From Vulcanisaeta moutnovskia 768-28 (GTDB taxonomy: Archaea; Thermoproteota; Thermoprotei; Thermoproteales; Thermocladiaceae), in the NCBI RefSeq assembly GCF_000190315.1, contig NC_015151.1:1116001-1180000 (forward strand): a stretch of DNA of 64,000 nt. Reading direction: 5' to 3'. Positions 8,426 to 16,440 of this stretch are shown here, in pieces (position 1 is the first letter of the stretch; each line of letters opens with the position of its first letter). Position numbers and translations under genes: made by a program. Below the pieces are notes generated by a model. It had not been told where the DNA came from and searched no databases. It saw only the letters and a list, made by a program, of their open reading frames with translations.

Positions 8426-9608
8426 CAAGCCCCCTAACAGTTTCAGCCAGTACCTTGAGTCCGTTTATTAGGTCTTCATTCTTCGTGAACTCCTCCTTCG
8501 TGTGGCTTCTTCCGTTGACCGAGGGTACGAATATCATGCCGACCCTACTAATCCTAGCCATGTACTGGGCATCATGACCAGCCCAACTCCACATAAACCT
8601 ATACCTCAAACCCAAGTCCTTGCAAGCATCCTCAATGGTCCTAATAATCTCCCTATCAAACTCCACCTTGCCGTGCATGAATAAATCACGGTGTTCAAAC
8701 CCAACACCTAAATCCTCAGCAATTGCCCTTCCCACATCAATTACGTACGTAACTGCCTTATTTACCTCATCTTCGTACGGACTCCTAATGTCTAAGGTAA
8801 AGCTCACCTCGCTCGGTATGACATTGTATATGCCCGGCTTAACATTAATAATCCCGACAGTAGCCCTAAGTCTCTCATTGGAGTCCCTAATCAATGCATA
8901 ATCCCTAATAAACTCTATGAACCTGGCCATCGCCAGGACGGCATCCCTCCTGAGGGCCATTGGTGTTGGGCCGGCTTGATTAGCCTCGCCGGCAAACTTA
9001 ATCTCTAAAACCCTAATGTTCACAATACCAAGTGGTATACCTATTTGGTAACCTTCTCTCTCAAGCACAGGTCCTTGCTCAATGTGGAGCTCAAGGTAGT
9101 ACCTTGGCGGGTCATGCATGAGCCTATTGGGTTCCTCACCCATGAAACCAGACGCCCTTAATGCATCGCCAAAGGTTATACCGTCCTTATAGACGCCGGT
9201 GGTTAGTCCAGAACCAAGTAGTGATGGGATCCACCTGGCCCCCTCCTCATTCGTGAAGTCAATAAGCATTAACCTATGATTCTTAACCTCATCCCTAAGC
9301 CCACGGAGTACCTCAAGCCCGGCAATAACCCCGTAAGCACCATCAAACTTACCACCACCGAGGACTGAGTCTAAATGCGAACCAATGGCTATGGCTGGTT
9401 TACTCGGATCACCAATCTCGGCGATAATATTACTAGCATCATCAAACTTGATACGGGCACCAATCGCACTAAGCTTAGCGATCAACTCCCTCCTAATCCT
9501 AATATCGTTTTCACCCAGGGCGAGCCTATCCGTGCCAAAACCCTCAACCCAACCGACCCTACTCAACACCTCAAAATCATCAAGAAAATGCCCAAAATCA
9601 ACAGGCAT
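8400..9608 (-). CDS. M20-family amidase, hydantoinase/carbamoylase type
   Basis: The 402-residue protein carries the signatures of N-carbamoyl-L-amino-acid hydrolase and allantoate amidohydrolase: GSHLDSVLGGGKFDG (metal His and Asp), NEEGARW (Glu), LHIEQGPVLE (His), AGPTPMALRRDA and the C-terminal WAGHDAQYMAR. It would hydrolyse a carbamoyl or ureido group from an amino acid or ureide in the cytoplasm using two metal ions. The downstream overlapping amidohydrolase could supply its substrate by opening a ring, as hydantoinases do (inference). A TATA box at about 9625-9637 is at leaderless spacing from the ATG. Confidence 0.9.
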   Translation of the reverse strand: MPVDFGHFLDDFEVLSRVGWVEGFGTDRLALGENDIRIRRELIAKLSAIGARIKFDDASNIIAEIGDPSKPAIAIGSHLDSVLGGGKFDGAYGVIAGLEVLRGLRDEVKNHRLMLIDFTNEEGARWIPSLLGSGLTTGVYKDGITFGDALRASGFMGEEPNRLMHDPPRYYLELHIEQGPVLEREGYQIGIPLGIVNIRVLEIKFAGEANQAGPTPMALRRDAVLAMARFIEFIRDYALIRDSNERLRATVGIINVKPGIYNVIPSEVSFTLDIRSPYEDEVNKAVTYVIDVGRAIAEDLGVGFEHRDLFMHGKVEFDREIIRTIEDACKDLGLRYRFMWSWAGHDAQYMARISRVGMIFVPSVNGRSHTKEEFTKNEDLINGLKVLAETVRGLDGHEGREG

Positions 9609-9712
9609 GACTTATATTCTAAAAATTTATACTTTTATTTTTTCTCTCAAATAATAGCTCCTATTTCAAGGTAATAGAGAAAACTTAAAAATAAACTATA
9701 TTGATTTAAAGT
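9609..9712. promoter_or_regulatory. Divergent promoters for the carbamoylase and MFS genes
   Basis: TATAAATTTTTAG on the minus strand (about 9623-9635) serves the carbamoylase-like gene, and AACTTAAAAATAA (about 9683-9695) serves the MFS gene at 9713. Each is about 25 nt from its ATG. Confidence 0.5.
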
Positions 9713-11052
9713 ATGCCTAGCTCGAATGTTGGAGGGAAAGTGGTTTTCCCTTTAAAAACTGCTGTTATGGCTAGTATATCTCAGTGGTTGGGTTATGGTT
9801 TTGATGTGTATGATATGACACTTGTTGTTGGTCTTACACCATTCTTAATAAAGCATTACTACCTGATAAAATACCGTCATTTGTAGCTACAGTCATCATA
9901 TTGCTAGGTTTCTCAACCACATTATTACTCAGACCTATTGGCAGTGCATTATTTGGTCACTATGGTGATAAACTAGGCAGAAGAAACACACTACTTATGA
10001 CACTAAGCGGCTTAGGAGCTTCATCCGCTCTTTCTGCTGCGCTTCCCACATACGGACAAGTCGGCCTACTAGCCTTTGGATTATATGTGACGCTAAGAGG
10101 CGCCGTGGGTTTATTCGCTGGTGGTGAGTACGCAGCCGGTCATCCCTTCGCCATGGAGCAGGTTACACCAAAATGGAGGGGTACCTTTGCAGGTTGGGTT
10201 CAGAGTGGTTGGCCTCTTGGTAGCGGTCTTGCCGGCACCGTCATTCTCCTATTTGAGAGGTGGTTGGGACCTGGCATGTACGCCGTTGGTTGGAGATACG
10301 TATTTCTCACCGGCCTTATACCGGTTGCCCTTGGCCTAGCCGTTAGACTCGCTATGAGGGATACACCATTATTCCAAGAATTGAAGAAGATAGGTAAAGT
10401 CGAAAGGACACCATTCTTCAACCTATTTAAACCACCAACACTATGGAACTTCCTCCAGGTTCTTTTAGTTACAACGGGCGCGGCAATAAACTCCTACGCC
10501 ATACTTATGGCAATGCTAAACCTAATACCAGCAGCTGCTAAGGCTCCCGCAGAAATGATGGCACTCTTATTACTTATATATGGCTGGGTCGGACTTCCAC
10601 TTGACATAATATCAGGTACCCTAACAGACTTTGCCGGTAGGAGACGCTTATTCATTTATACATCCATAATATATGGTATTTTAACAATACCAATTCTGTA
10701 TGAATATAGTATAGGATTTATACATGGAATAGTGAATTATGTATACCTAGGATTAATACTAATGATGCTCTCAGACTGCTTAATGTGGGGTTCCATGCCT
10801 GCGTATTTAACTGAGAGATTTCCAACTGGCAGAAGAGCAAGTGGTGTTGGTTTTGGTTATAGTGCAGGGCTTATAATACCTGCATTCACATCATACTATA
10901 TTTATTACCTACATACCACTCTTTCAGCGATAGAGGGACCCATACCCTGGCTAACTACGGCCATATACTTCATAATAGGATTTATACTCTTCGGTATTGG
11001 AGCATATCTAGGCCCAGAAACAAGGAATATAGATCTAAGAGAAATAAAATAA
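9713..11052 (+). pseudogene. MFS transporter interrupted by a single-base frameshift
   Basis: ATG at 9713 begins a good MFS N-terminus (AVMASISQWLGYGFDVYDMT, then LVVGLTPFL) that hits a stop at about 9885. The rest of the protein continues in the -1 frame from about 9847 (NKALLPDKIPSFVATVIILL, then RPIGSALFGHYGDKLGRRN) to 11052. One added A in TTCTTAATAAAG would give an uninterrupted protein of about 446 residues. The downstream part has the GHYGDKLGRR loop and FAGGEYAAG, resembling the metabolite:H+ symporter group at 4768. A start inside the second part (ATG 9901 would be a TTG-type start) would lose TM1. The cause may be mutation, recoding or assembly error. Confidence 0.75.
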
Positions 11053-11080
11053 CTAAGTTTATCCTTTGCTACCCCTTCTC

Positions 11081-11102
11081 TTAATGTTCGCTGGAACATT
11101 AA
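11081..11102. repeat. Perfect inverted repeat (9-bp arms, 4-nt loop)
   Basis: TTAATGTTC and GAACATTAA flank a GCTG loop about 30 nt after the frameshifted MFS gene. It could form a hairpin in RNA or single-stranded DNA. No T-run follows, so it is not an obvious terminator. Confidence 0.6.
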
Positions 11103-11313
11103 TCCCCATGAACATTCACGGTCCGTTACTGTTACAACGGCACTCATGACAAGCCACCTTACTGCTTTCTCGTTATTATTCAATTCCTAAATAACGGGGC
11201 TGTTTCCGCGGCGCTTTTGCGCATCGAATTCTAATTACTTAGTCCTTGGTCTCTCACCGTGGTGCATAGAGTCGTATGGGGTAAAAGCATGAACCTTAGT
11301 TGGACTAGCCATC

Positions 11314-11613
11314 ATGGGCTGGGCATTAGTCGTACTCTTCCTACTCCCCGCAGTGAGTAGTTACAGTGAGGCTTTGGGTCATTACAATAGTTTGGTCACG
11401 TGTATGGCTCGGTATAGGGCTTTGGTTAGTAACTACACGGTGCTCGCCAACCAAGGCCTTGCCATGGCCGAGGCGCTGGGTAATCTAACGATGGCAAATG
11501 TCTACGCACTAAATCAGTCAATGGCACTCCTCAACAACGTGCACCGCGAATTAATGGGCTCTAAACAATACGCTAGGCATCAACAGCCAAGTACTCAATT
11601 AAGTAATGACTGA
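11314..11613 (+). CDS. Possible small exported protein (99 aa)
   Basis: ATG at 11314 starts a hydrophobic stretch (MGWALVVLFLLPAVSS), which could be a signal or anchor. It is followed by an alanine/leucine-rich helical region with N-x-S/T sequons (SNYT, GNLT, LNQS), as in archaeal exported proteins. There is no clear promoter and no recognised family, and it lies within decayed DNA, so it may be a fragment of a larger surface protein or chance. Confidence 0.35.
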   Translation: MGWALVVLFLLPAVSSYSEALGHYNSLVTCMARYRALVSNYTVLANQGLAMAEALGNLTMANVYALNQSMALLNNVHRELMGSKQYARHQQPSTQLSND

Positions 11614-11917
11614 GTTGAGGGTTGTCAATGAGGATGTAATCATCAACAAGCCACTTTGCGGATTTGTCAAGCCTATTAATCAAATGAGGTGACCAAAAAG
11701 CCCAGCGAGATCTTTGAGATTGTGGATAATTGTGTGACCTGGCAATTGGATGTCTTCTTGGTCTCGACTTCATTGCCATCCTTAACGGTTAAGATGGGGG
11801 GTTAGGGAATTGTCCCATTTATTGTGTGTTATTATTGCATATTGTGTAAATAGTCATGATCAATGCCGAATATTTTGAATATAAAGTCTTTAATTAAAAA
11901 TATGTTTGGAGGAAATG

Positions 11918-11928
11918 CTTTAAAAATA
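11918..11928 (+). promoter_or_regulatory. TATA box of the APC permease gene
   Basis: CTTTAAAAATA is centred 27 nt upstream of the ATG at 11950. It lies inside the longer open frame that begins at 11863, which argues that translation starts at 11950. Confidence 0.6.
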
Positions 11929-11949
11929 GAATATATAGTCCCGAGAACG

Positions 11950-13341
11950 ATGGGTAAGGAGTCTAGTTATGGGTTAAAACGCGGTGTTGTAACTTTTTGG
12001 GAGCTTGTTTTTCAATCACTAAGTTTTACAGCACCTGGGATAGCGGCTTTAGCCACGTTAAGCGGTGCTGTGGCCTTCGCCTACGGGTCAGCGCCACTTT
12101 CGGTTATTCTTGCAGCACTGGGTGTGGCGTCGGCGGCGTATGCAGTCTATGAATTCTCCCTTAAGGTTGCATCCAGCGGTGGTTACTACAGGTATATCGA
12201 GAGGGGGTTTGGACCCAGGGTCGGTGCGTGGAGTGGGTGGTTGTACATACTGTATGCAGGTGTTGCCGCAACACCCTTTATTTACCTAGAGACTGCCTTG
12301 GCCGTCCAATACGGATTATCCGAACTAGGTATCAACCTCCCGAGCTGGTCCTGGTACCCATTAGGCATAGCCGATGCACTACTCGCCCTGGTGCTACCTT
12401 ACCTAGGCATTAAACCCTCAGTTAAGTACATGCTCTGGACAGGCATGATTGAGATAGCAGCCCTAATGCTTGGTGGTGCAATCATAATCGCATTATCCCC
12501 CAAGCCCTGGGACCCACTCGTATTCACACCGGCATATGCACCAGGCGGTTGGTCTGGGGTTGGTATGGGCCTTATCTTCGCCTTCACGGCCTTCGCAGGT
12601 TGGGGCTCAATGACATTCCTAGGCGCAGAGGCTAAGGAGGCTCACGTAAACATTAGGAGGGGCGTAATTGCCGTTGTTTTGCTATTATCCGTATTCTTCA
12701 TATTCATGATGTACGCACTAATAATTGGCTGGGGACCCAGTAACGCATCTACCTACTTCCAATACTTCATACCTGGTATAACCGAAGCCGTTAAGTACGG
12801 CTTATTACCCATAGCCATCCTCTGGATGATTCTAGTGACGAATAGCGGCTTCACGGATACTATGGCAATACTAAATGCCGTGGCCAGGGACATGTACACA
12901 ATGGCCAAGGACAGCGCCCTACCCCAATGGCTCTCAATAACACATCCCAGGTACAAGACGCCGCACAGGGCATTGATACTCGATACAGTAATCGGCCTAG
13001 CACTATTTACAGCACTTGGCTGGACCCTAGGACCACTAAACGCATTCCTAATAACCGGGCTTTGGGGCGGTATTGCAACCTCCATCGAGCACCTCCTAAT
13101 AAACATCGCACTACCGCTGTACTCCAGAAAGAGGGACTTCTTCAAGTGGACCCACGTGGCGGTACCCACAATAGCCTCAGTACTGTACCTCTTCGTCCTA
13201 TACGCAACCGCCATAACAACTGCAATAAGCCTACCGGTCATCGTGGCAGTAACATTTTTAGTGGCTTGGTTCATAATAACTGGGGTAATATCCTGGAAAA
13301 AACCAGTGGTTCCAAGGCTTGAGGAGGGTGAGGAGTTGTGA
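11950..13341 (+). CDS. APC-family amino acid (or amide) permease
   Basis: The 463-residue integral membrane protein opens with GLKRGVVTFWELVFQSLSFT, then APGIAALATL, the TM1 region of APC transporters. It has the KVASSGGYYRYIERGFGPRVG loop and about 12 hydrophobic segments. The start at 11950 is set by the TATA box upstream; 29 extra residues from 11863 would be untranslated. The stop overlaps the GTG of the acetamidase gene (GTGA), so the permease and amidase are translated together. The simplest reading is uptake of a short amide or amino-acid amide that the amidase hydrolyses; an ordinary amino acid is also possible. Confidence 0.87.
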   Translation: MGKESSYGLKRGVVTFWELVFQSLSFTAPGIAALATLSGAVAFAYGSAPLSVILAALGVASAAYAVYEFSLKVASSGGYYRYIERGFGPRVGAWSGWLYILYAGVAATPFIYLETALAVQYGLSELGINLPSWSWYPLGIADALLALVLPYLGIKPSVKYMLWTGMIEIAALMLGGAIIIALSPKPWDPLVFTPAYAPGGWSGVGMGLIFAFTAFAGWGSMTFLGAEAKEAHVNIRRGVIAVVLLLSVFFIFMMYALIIGWGPSNASTYFQYFIPGITEAVKYGLLPIAILWMILVTNSGFTDTMAILNAVARDMYTMAKDSALPQWLSITHPRYKTPHRALILDTVIGLALFTALGWTLGPLNAFLITGLWGGIATSIEHLLINIALPLYSRKRDFFKWTHVAVPTIASVLYLFVLYATAITTAISLPVIVAVTFLVAWFIITGVISWKKPVVPRLEEGEEL

Positions 13342-14273
13342 TAACGATTGACGGGACTAGGGAGGAAAACCTACACTACAGGTGGAGCCCAAACCTAAGG
13401 CCCATAGCCAGTGTCAGGGATGGTGATGAGGTCACCGTAATCATACCAGACTCATCAACAATGCAAATAAGGCCAGGAATGACCGCAGAGGACCTGGCAA
13501 AACTCGACTCATCAAAATTCGACGCCGCAGTCGGGCCCATCTACGTCGAGGGTGCTGAACCTGGTGATGCGTTGGCTGTTGACATACTCGATATTGAGGT
13601 CGGTGATTGGGGGTGGTCAGCAATACTTGGCTTCATAGGGCTTCTCAAGGGCAGGTTTAGGGACCTACTCATTCACTGGAGGATTAGCAATGGTTACGCA
13701 GAGACAACAGGCGACTTCCTCAGGGGTATTAGGATACCGGTTAGGCCTTTCCTTGGTGTTATTGGTGTTGCGCCTAGGGAGGGTGAGTTCGAGATGATAC
13801 CGCCGCAGTACTTCGGTGGTAACATGGACAATAAACTTCACGGAGTCGGAGCCAGGGTCTACCTACCAGTCAATGTCAGGGGTGCCTTATTATCGCTGGC
13901 TGATCCACATGCTAGTCAGGGTGATGGTGAGGTGACTGGAACAGCAATAGAAACAAACGCAACAGTTAGGATCAGGGTCAACGTGATTAAGGGCCTGGGC
14001 ATAAGGAGGCCATTTACAGTGGCCTCAATCAAGGACGAACCAACCAACGTCATCGCGACCATGGGCATATCCAGCGATTTATACCAGGCGGCCAGGGATG
14101 CCCTTGAGGACATGCTAACGATACTGAATAAGCTCTATGGGTTAACACCCGAGGAGGGTTACGTACTAAGTAGTGTGATTGGTAACCTTAGGATCTCGGA
14201 AATAGTTGACGAACCAAACTACGTAGTAACACTAACAATACCAAGAAGCATAATAGAAAGGATAAGGCAATGA
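13338..14273 (+). CDS. Acetamidase/formamidase family amidase
   Basis: The 311-residue protein belongs to the FmdA/AmdA family. It has the early HYRWSPNLRPIASVRDGDEV, GPIYVEGAEPGDALAVDI, then GVAPREGEFEMIPPQYFGGN, DPHASQGDGEVTGTAIE, and a C-terminal EGYVLSSVIGNLRISEIVD. The family hydrolyses formamide, acetamide or similar amides to the acid and ammonia with metal-bound water. The length is typical for archaeal members. The GTG at 13338 overlaps the permease stop by four bases, a strong sign of one operon. The product ammonia and acid would feed general metabolism. Confidence 0.92.
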   Translation: MITIDGTREENLHYRWSPNLRPIASVRDGDEVTVIIPDSSTMQIRPGMTAEDLAKLDSSKFDAAVGPIYVEGAEPGDALAVDILDIEVGDWGWSAILGFIGLLKGRFRDLLIHWRISNGYAETTGDFLRGIRIPVRPFLGVIGVAPREGEFEMIPPQYFGGNMDNKLHGVGARVYLPVNVRGALLSLADPHASQGDGEVTGTAIETNATVRIRVNVIKGLGIRRPFTVASIKDEPTNVIATMGISSDLYQAARDALEDMLTILNKLYGLTPEEGYVLSSVIGNLRISEIVDEPNYVVTLTIPRSIIERIRQ

Positions 14274-14285
14274 AAGATTTACCTA

Positions 14286-15026
14286 GTGAGTTGTTTAATT
14301 ATTTTATTGCGATTTTTTGATGTTAGGCAGGGGAAAGCAACGCCTGAGGAGTTGACTGGGTCCACATTCACAATAAGTAACCTGGGAATGACAGAGGTCA
14401 TTTACTTCACACCAATAATAAACCCGCCGGAGGTCGCGATACTCGGTGTTGGGAAGATTAGGGATACCAATGGGAGAAAACTCCTACCGCTAAGCCTAAC
14501 CCTTGATCACAGGGTGATTGATGGCTACGTGGGCGCTCAATTCCTGGGTAGGCTCAAGGAGTTGATTGAGAAGCCCCAGGGAGTACTGCCTGGACTACCG
14601 TCTCCGCCTGAGGTTTCCTATACCCTAAGCGCGGTTTCACTGTCAGATACTAGGATTGAGGCTACCATAAGGAACTTCAGGGTAATGGTTGATGAGACAG
14701 AGGATGCGGGAGGTACAAACACAGCGCCAAACCCAATAGAATACTTACTACTTGCCCTAGCTGGGTGCATGAATGTAACCATTAGGAAGATAGCCAGGGA
14801 GATAGGTGTTAAGATAGACTCAATGCAATTAACAGTGACCGGTTCACTAAACCCAGCCAGGTTTGAGGGTCTCACAAAGACTGGGAGGGCTGGCTTGACT
14901 CATGTAAGTATTGAACTGAGTATATCAACAACAGCACCAAGGGATGCAATAAACGATATAATTAAGGAGGCCGAGGAAAGATGCCCAGTGCACGACACAT
15001 TAACTCAAGGAACACAAATTGTTTAA
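14286..15026 (+). CDS. Fusion: truncated 2-oxoacid dehydrogenase E2 acyltransferase + OsmC domain
   Basis: Residues about 12-95 are the C-terminal part of an E2 catalytic domain: GKATPEELTGSTFTISNLGM, INPPEVAILGVGKI, and the active-site LTLDHRVIDGYVGAQFL (HRxxDG type). The lipoyl domain, E3-binding domain and first half of the acyltransferase fold are absent. Residues about 105-246 are an OsmC/Ohr-like domain (NPIEYLLLALAGCMNVTIRK with one cysteine; ERCPVHDTLTQG with the second), a thiol peroxidase fold. The junction is in frame. The start is uncertain: GTG 14286 is used here. An ATG at 14270 overlaps the amidase stop (ATGA) but reaches a stop after a run of six T; one fewer T would join the frames. 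It may be a chimera formed by deletion or a working fusion. Confidence 0.8.
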   Translation: MSCLIILLRFFDVRQGKATPEELTGSTFTISNLGMTEVIYFTPIINPPEVAILGVGKIRDTNGRKLLPLSLTLDHRVIDGYVGAQFLGRLKELIEKPQGVLPGLPSPPEVSYTLSAVSLSDTRIEATIRNFRVMVDETEDAGGTNTAPNPIEYLLLALAGCMNVTIRKIAREIGVKIDSMQLTVTGSLNPARFEGLTKTGRAGLTHVSIELSISTTAPRDAINDIIKEAEERCPVHDTLTQGTQIV

Positions 15027-15077
15027 GTCTTAGTAAGGTGTCGTAAATCACGTTTAAGAGATGCATTAGGTAAACTT

Positions 15078-15098
15078 TCTGTTTCTTTTTAATTATTC
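15078..15098 (+). terminator. T-rich stretch after the E2-OsmC gene
   Basis: TTTCTGTTTCTTTTTAATT follows the stop by about 55 nt and lies before the promoter of the next gene. Pyrimidine/T-rich tracts commonly end archaeal transcripts; there is no hairpin. Confidence 0.3.
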
Positions 15099-15144
15099 TC
15101 ATGTAGTATGTTTTAAATGGGCCTTAAATTATGTTTGCCATGGT

Positions 15145-16350
15145 ATGGACCTTATCGATAAGCGAAGTACTAGGTGGGTATTGACCCTATTGCCGTATAG
15201 TGTCGCCATTGGTCCTCTGGGTACCCTGATTACTCTCGAGATAGCATCGTTTAGAGGTAGCCCCGTGGATGTTGGTTACGCCATGGCTGCGGGCTCTGCT
15301 GCCGGTATCATTGCGCCATTACTGTGGGGTTTCCTGCTTGACAGGTATGGTAATAAGGAGGTGCTTGTCCTGGGTTTTCTCGGCACAGCCCTATTCATCC
15401 TAGCTCTTACCTATGCGCCTAATATTCCACAAATAGCCCTTTACTACGCCGCATCATCACTATTCTCCTCCGCCGTTGGTGTTTCCACAAGTTTCATCCT
15501 TATTAAGTCCTCGAGCAAGTATAAATTGAATGAGTCATATTCCTTACTTAACTTCATTAGTTCGCTGGGTTACCTAGTTGGTGATGTTTCGGCTGCCGTA
15601 TTATCAAGCTTTATGGGCATTAAGTCCATATTGCTCATCATGGGCTTATTACCTGTTATCTCTTTTGCTTGGTCATTAATTTCTGTACCGCGGGTCAGCA
15701 ATGGTGAAAGACAGATAGTAAGTAGGCGAGTATTTAGGGAGCGTATTCGTAATGTTAATCTGGGCGAGTTAATTACTCTTTACTTGGCGCTTGTTATTTT
15801 CTATTTATCATCAGGAATATTCAACACGCTTTACCCATACGGACTAAGGGTTGGTGGTTTATCGAGACCTTGGGTAATGACCATAATTTCCGTAGGCATG
15901 GGAGTTCAGATTATCGGTTATATGATTACCCCACGCATGATACACCTACTCGGTGGTAATGCAAGAGCATCATCGCACTCATCAATACTAAGGGGATTAT
16001 CATACTTCCTAATTGGATTAACTGCATCAACTCCGGAGACCATGATCATTACAGGATTAACACTATACCCACTAGCCGCAGGTATCGCCTACCCAACATT
16101 CTACACCGCATCAAGTGTTATGATCTTCGAGAAACTCGATAATGGCGAGGAGGGTAAGGGTCTTGGTGCCTATAGCTTCATTACTGGTTCGGCGTATCTA
16201 ATAGGGTCATTAGCGTCTGGGTATTTAGCAGATTTCATCGGGATTGGTGGGAGTTACATGGTGGCTGGTGCAATGCTTTGGGTATCATCATACCTATTCA
16301 AGCAAATCCACAGGAGCGAGATTACTAAGAGCGCGGTTAATCAGTCTTAG
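15145..16350 (+). CDS. MFS transporter
   Basis: The 401-residue protein has about 12 hydrophobic segments, a LLWGFLLDRYGNKEVL loop equivalent to the MFS A-motif after TM2, and a second-half ASGYLADFIGIGGSYM. It is shorter and more diverged than the two metabolite:H+ symporters nearby, and is closer to the small-molecule exporter/nucleoside-type MFS group. Nothing in the sequence fixes the substrate. ATG at 15145 is preferred, with a TTAAAT-type box about 30 nt upstream. It precedes the AOR gene by 90 nt but has no obvious functional tie. Confidence 0.78.
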   Translation: MDLIDKRSTRWVLTLLPYSVAIGPLGTLITLEIASFRGSPVDVGYAMAAGSAAGIIAPLLWGFLLDRYGNKEVLVLGFLGTALFILALTYAPNIPQIALYYAASSLFSSAVGVSTSFILIKSSSKYKLNESYSLLNFISSLGYLVGDVSAAVLSSFMGIKSILLIMGLLPVISFAWSLISVPRVSNGERQIVSRRVFRERIRNVNLGELITLYLALVIFYLSSGIFNTLYPYGLRVGGLSRPWVMTIISVGMGVQIIGYMITPRMIHLLGGNARASSHSSILRGLSYFLIGLTASTPETMIITGLTLYPLAAGIAYPTFYTASSVMIFEKLDNGEEGKGLGAYSFITGSAYLIGSLASGYLADFIGIGGSYMVAGAMLWVSSYLFKQIHRSEITKSAVNQS

Positions 16351-16407
16351 TCATACCCAATACCCATAAACCATAACCATGCGTTTTTATTACCTAATCT
16401 ACTGGGT

Positions 16408-16417
16408 TTAACTTTAA
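16408..16417 (+). promoter_or_regulatory. TATA box of the first AOR gene
   Basis: ACTTTAAAGG is centred about 28 nt upstream of the GTG at 16441, supporting a leaderless mRNA with a GTG start. Confidence 0.55.
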
Positions 16418-16440
16418 AGGAGATGTGATTATTTCTTGTT

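Larger units (their letters stand above)
11053..11949. other. Decayed region between permease genes
   Basis: About 900 nt without a convincing complete gene apart from the weak candidate at 11314. On the minus strand around 11075-11170 an interrupted frame reads ACHECRCNSNGP, stop, then GINVPANIKRRGSKG, which is vaguely like the zinc-finger tail of TnpB-type transposases. Plus-strand 11615-11680 reads ELRVVNEDVIINKP, reminiscent of an AbrB/VapB-type antitoxin, and is quickly interrupted. Both are suggestive only. The last 30 nt hold the promoter of the next gene. Confidence 0.35.

Noticed and set aside
10905-11183. Minus-strand frame of 92 codons over the end of the MFS gene
   Set aside because: Half of it is antisense to the MFS coding region; the rest falls in decayed DNA.
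11573-11779. Minus-strand frame of 68 codons
   Set aside because: Basic, low-complexity start, no family and no promoter; the region looks decayed on both strands.
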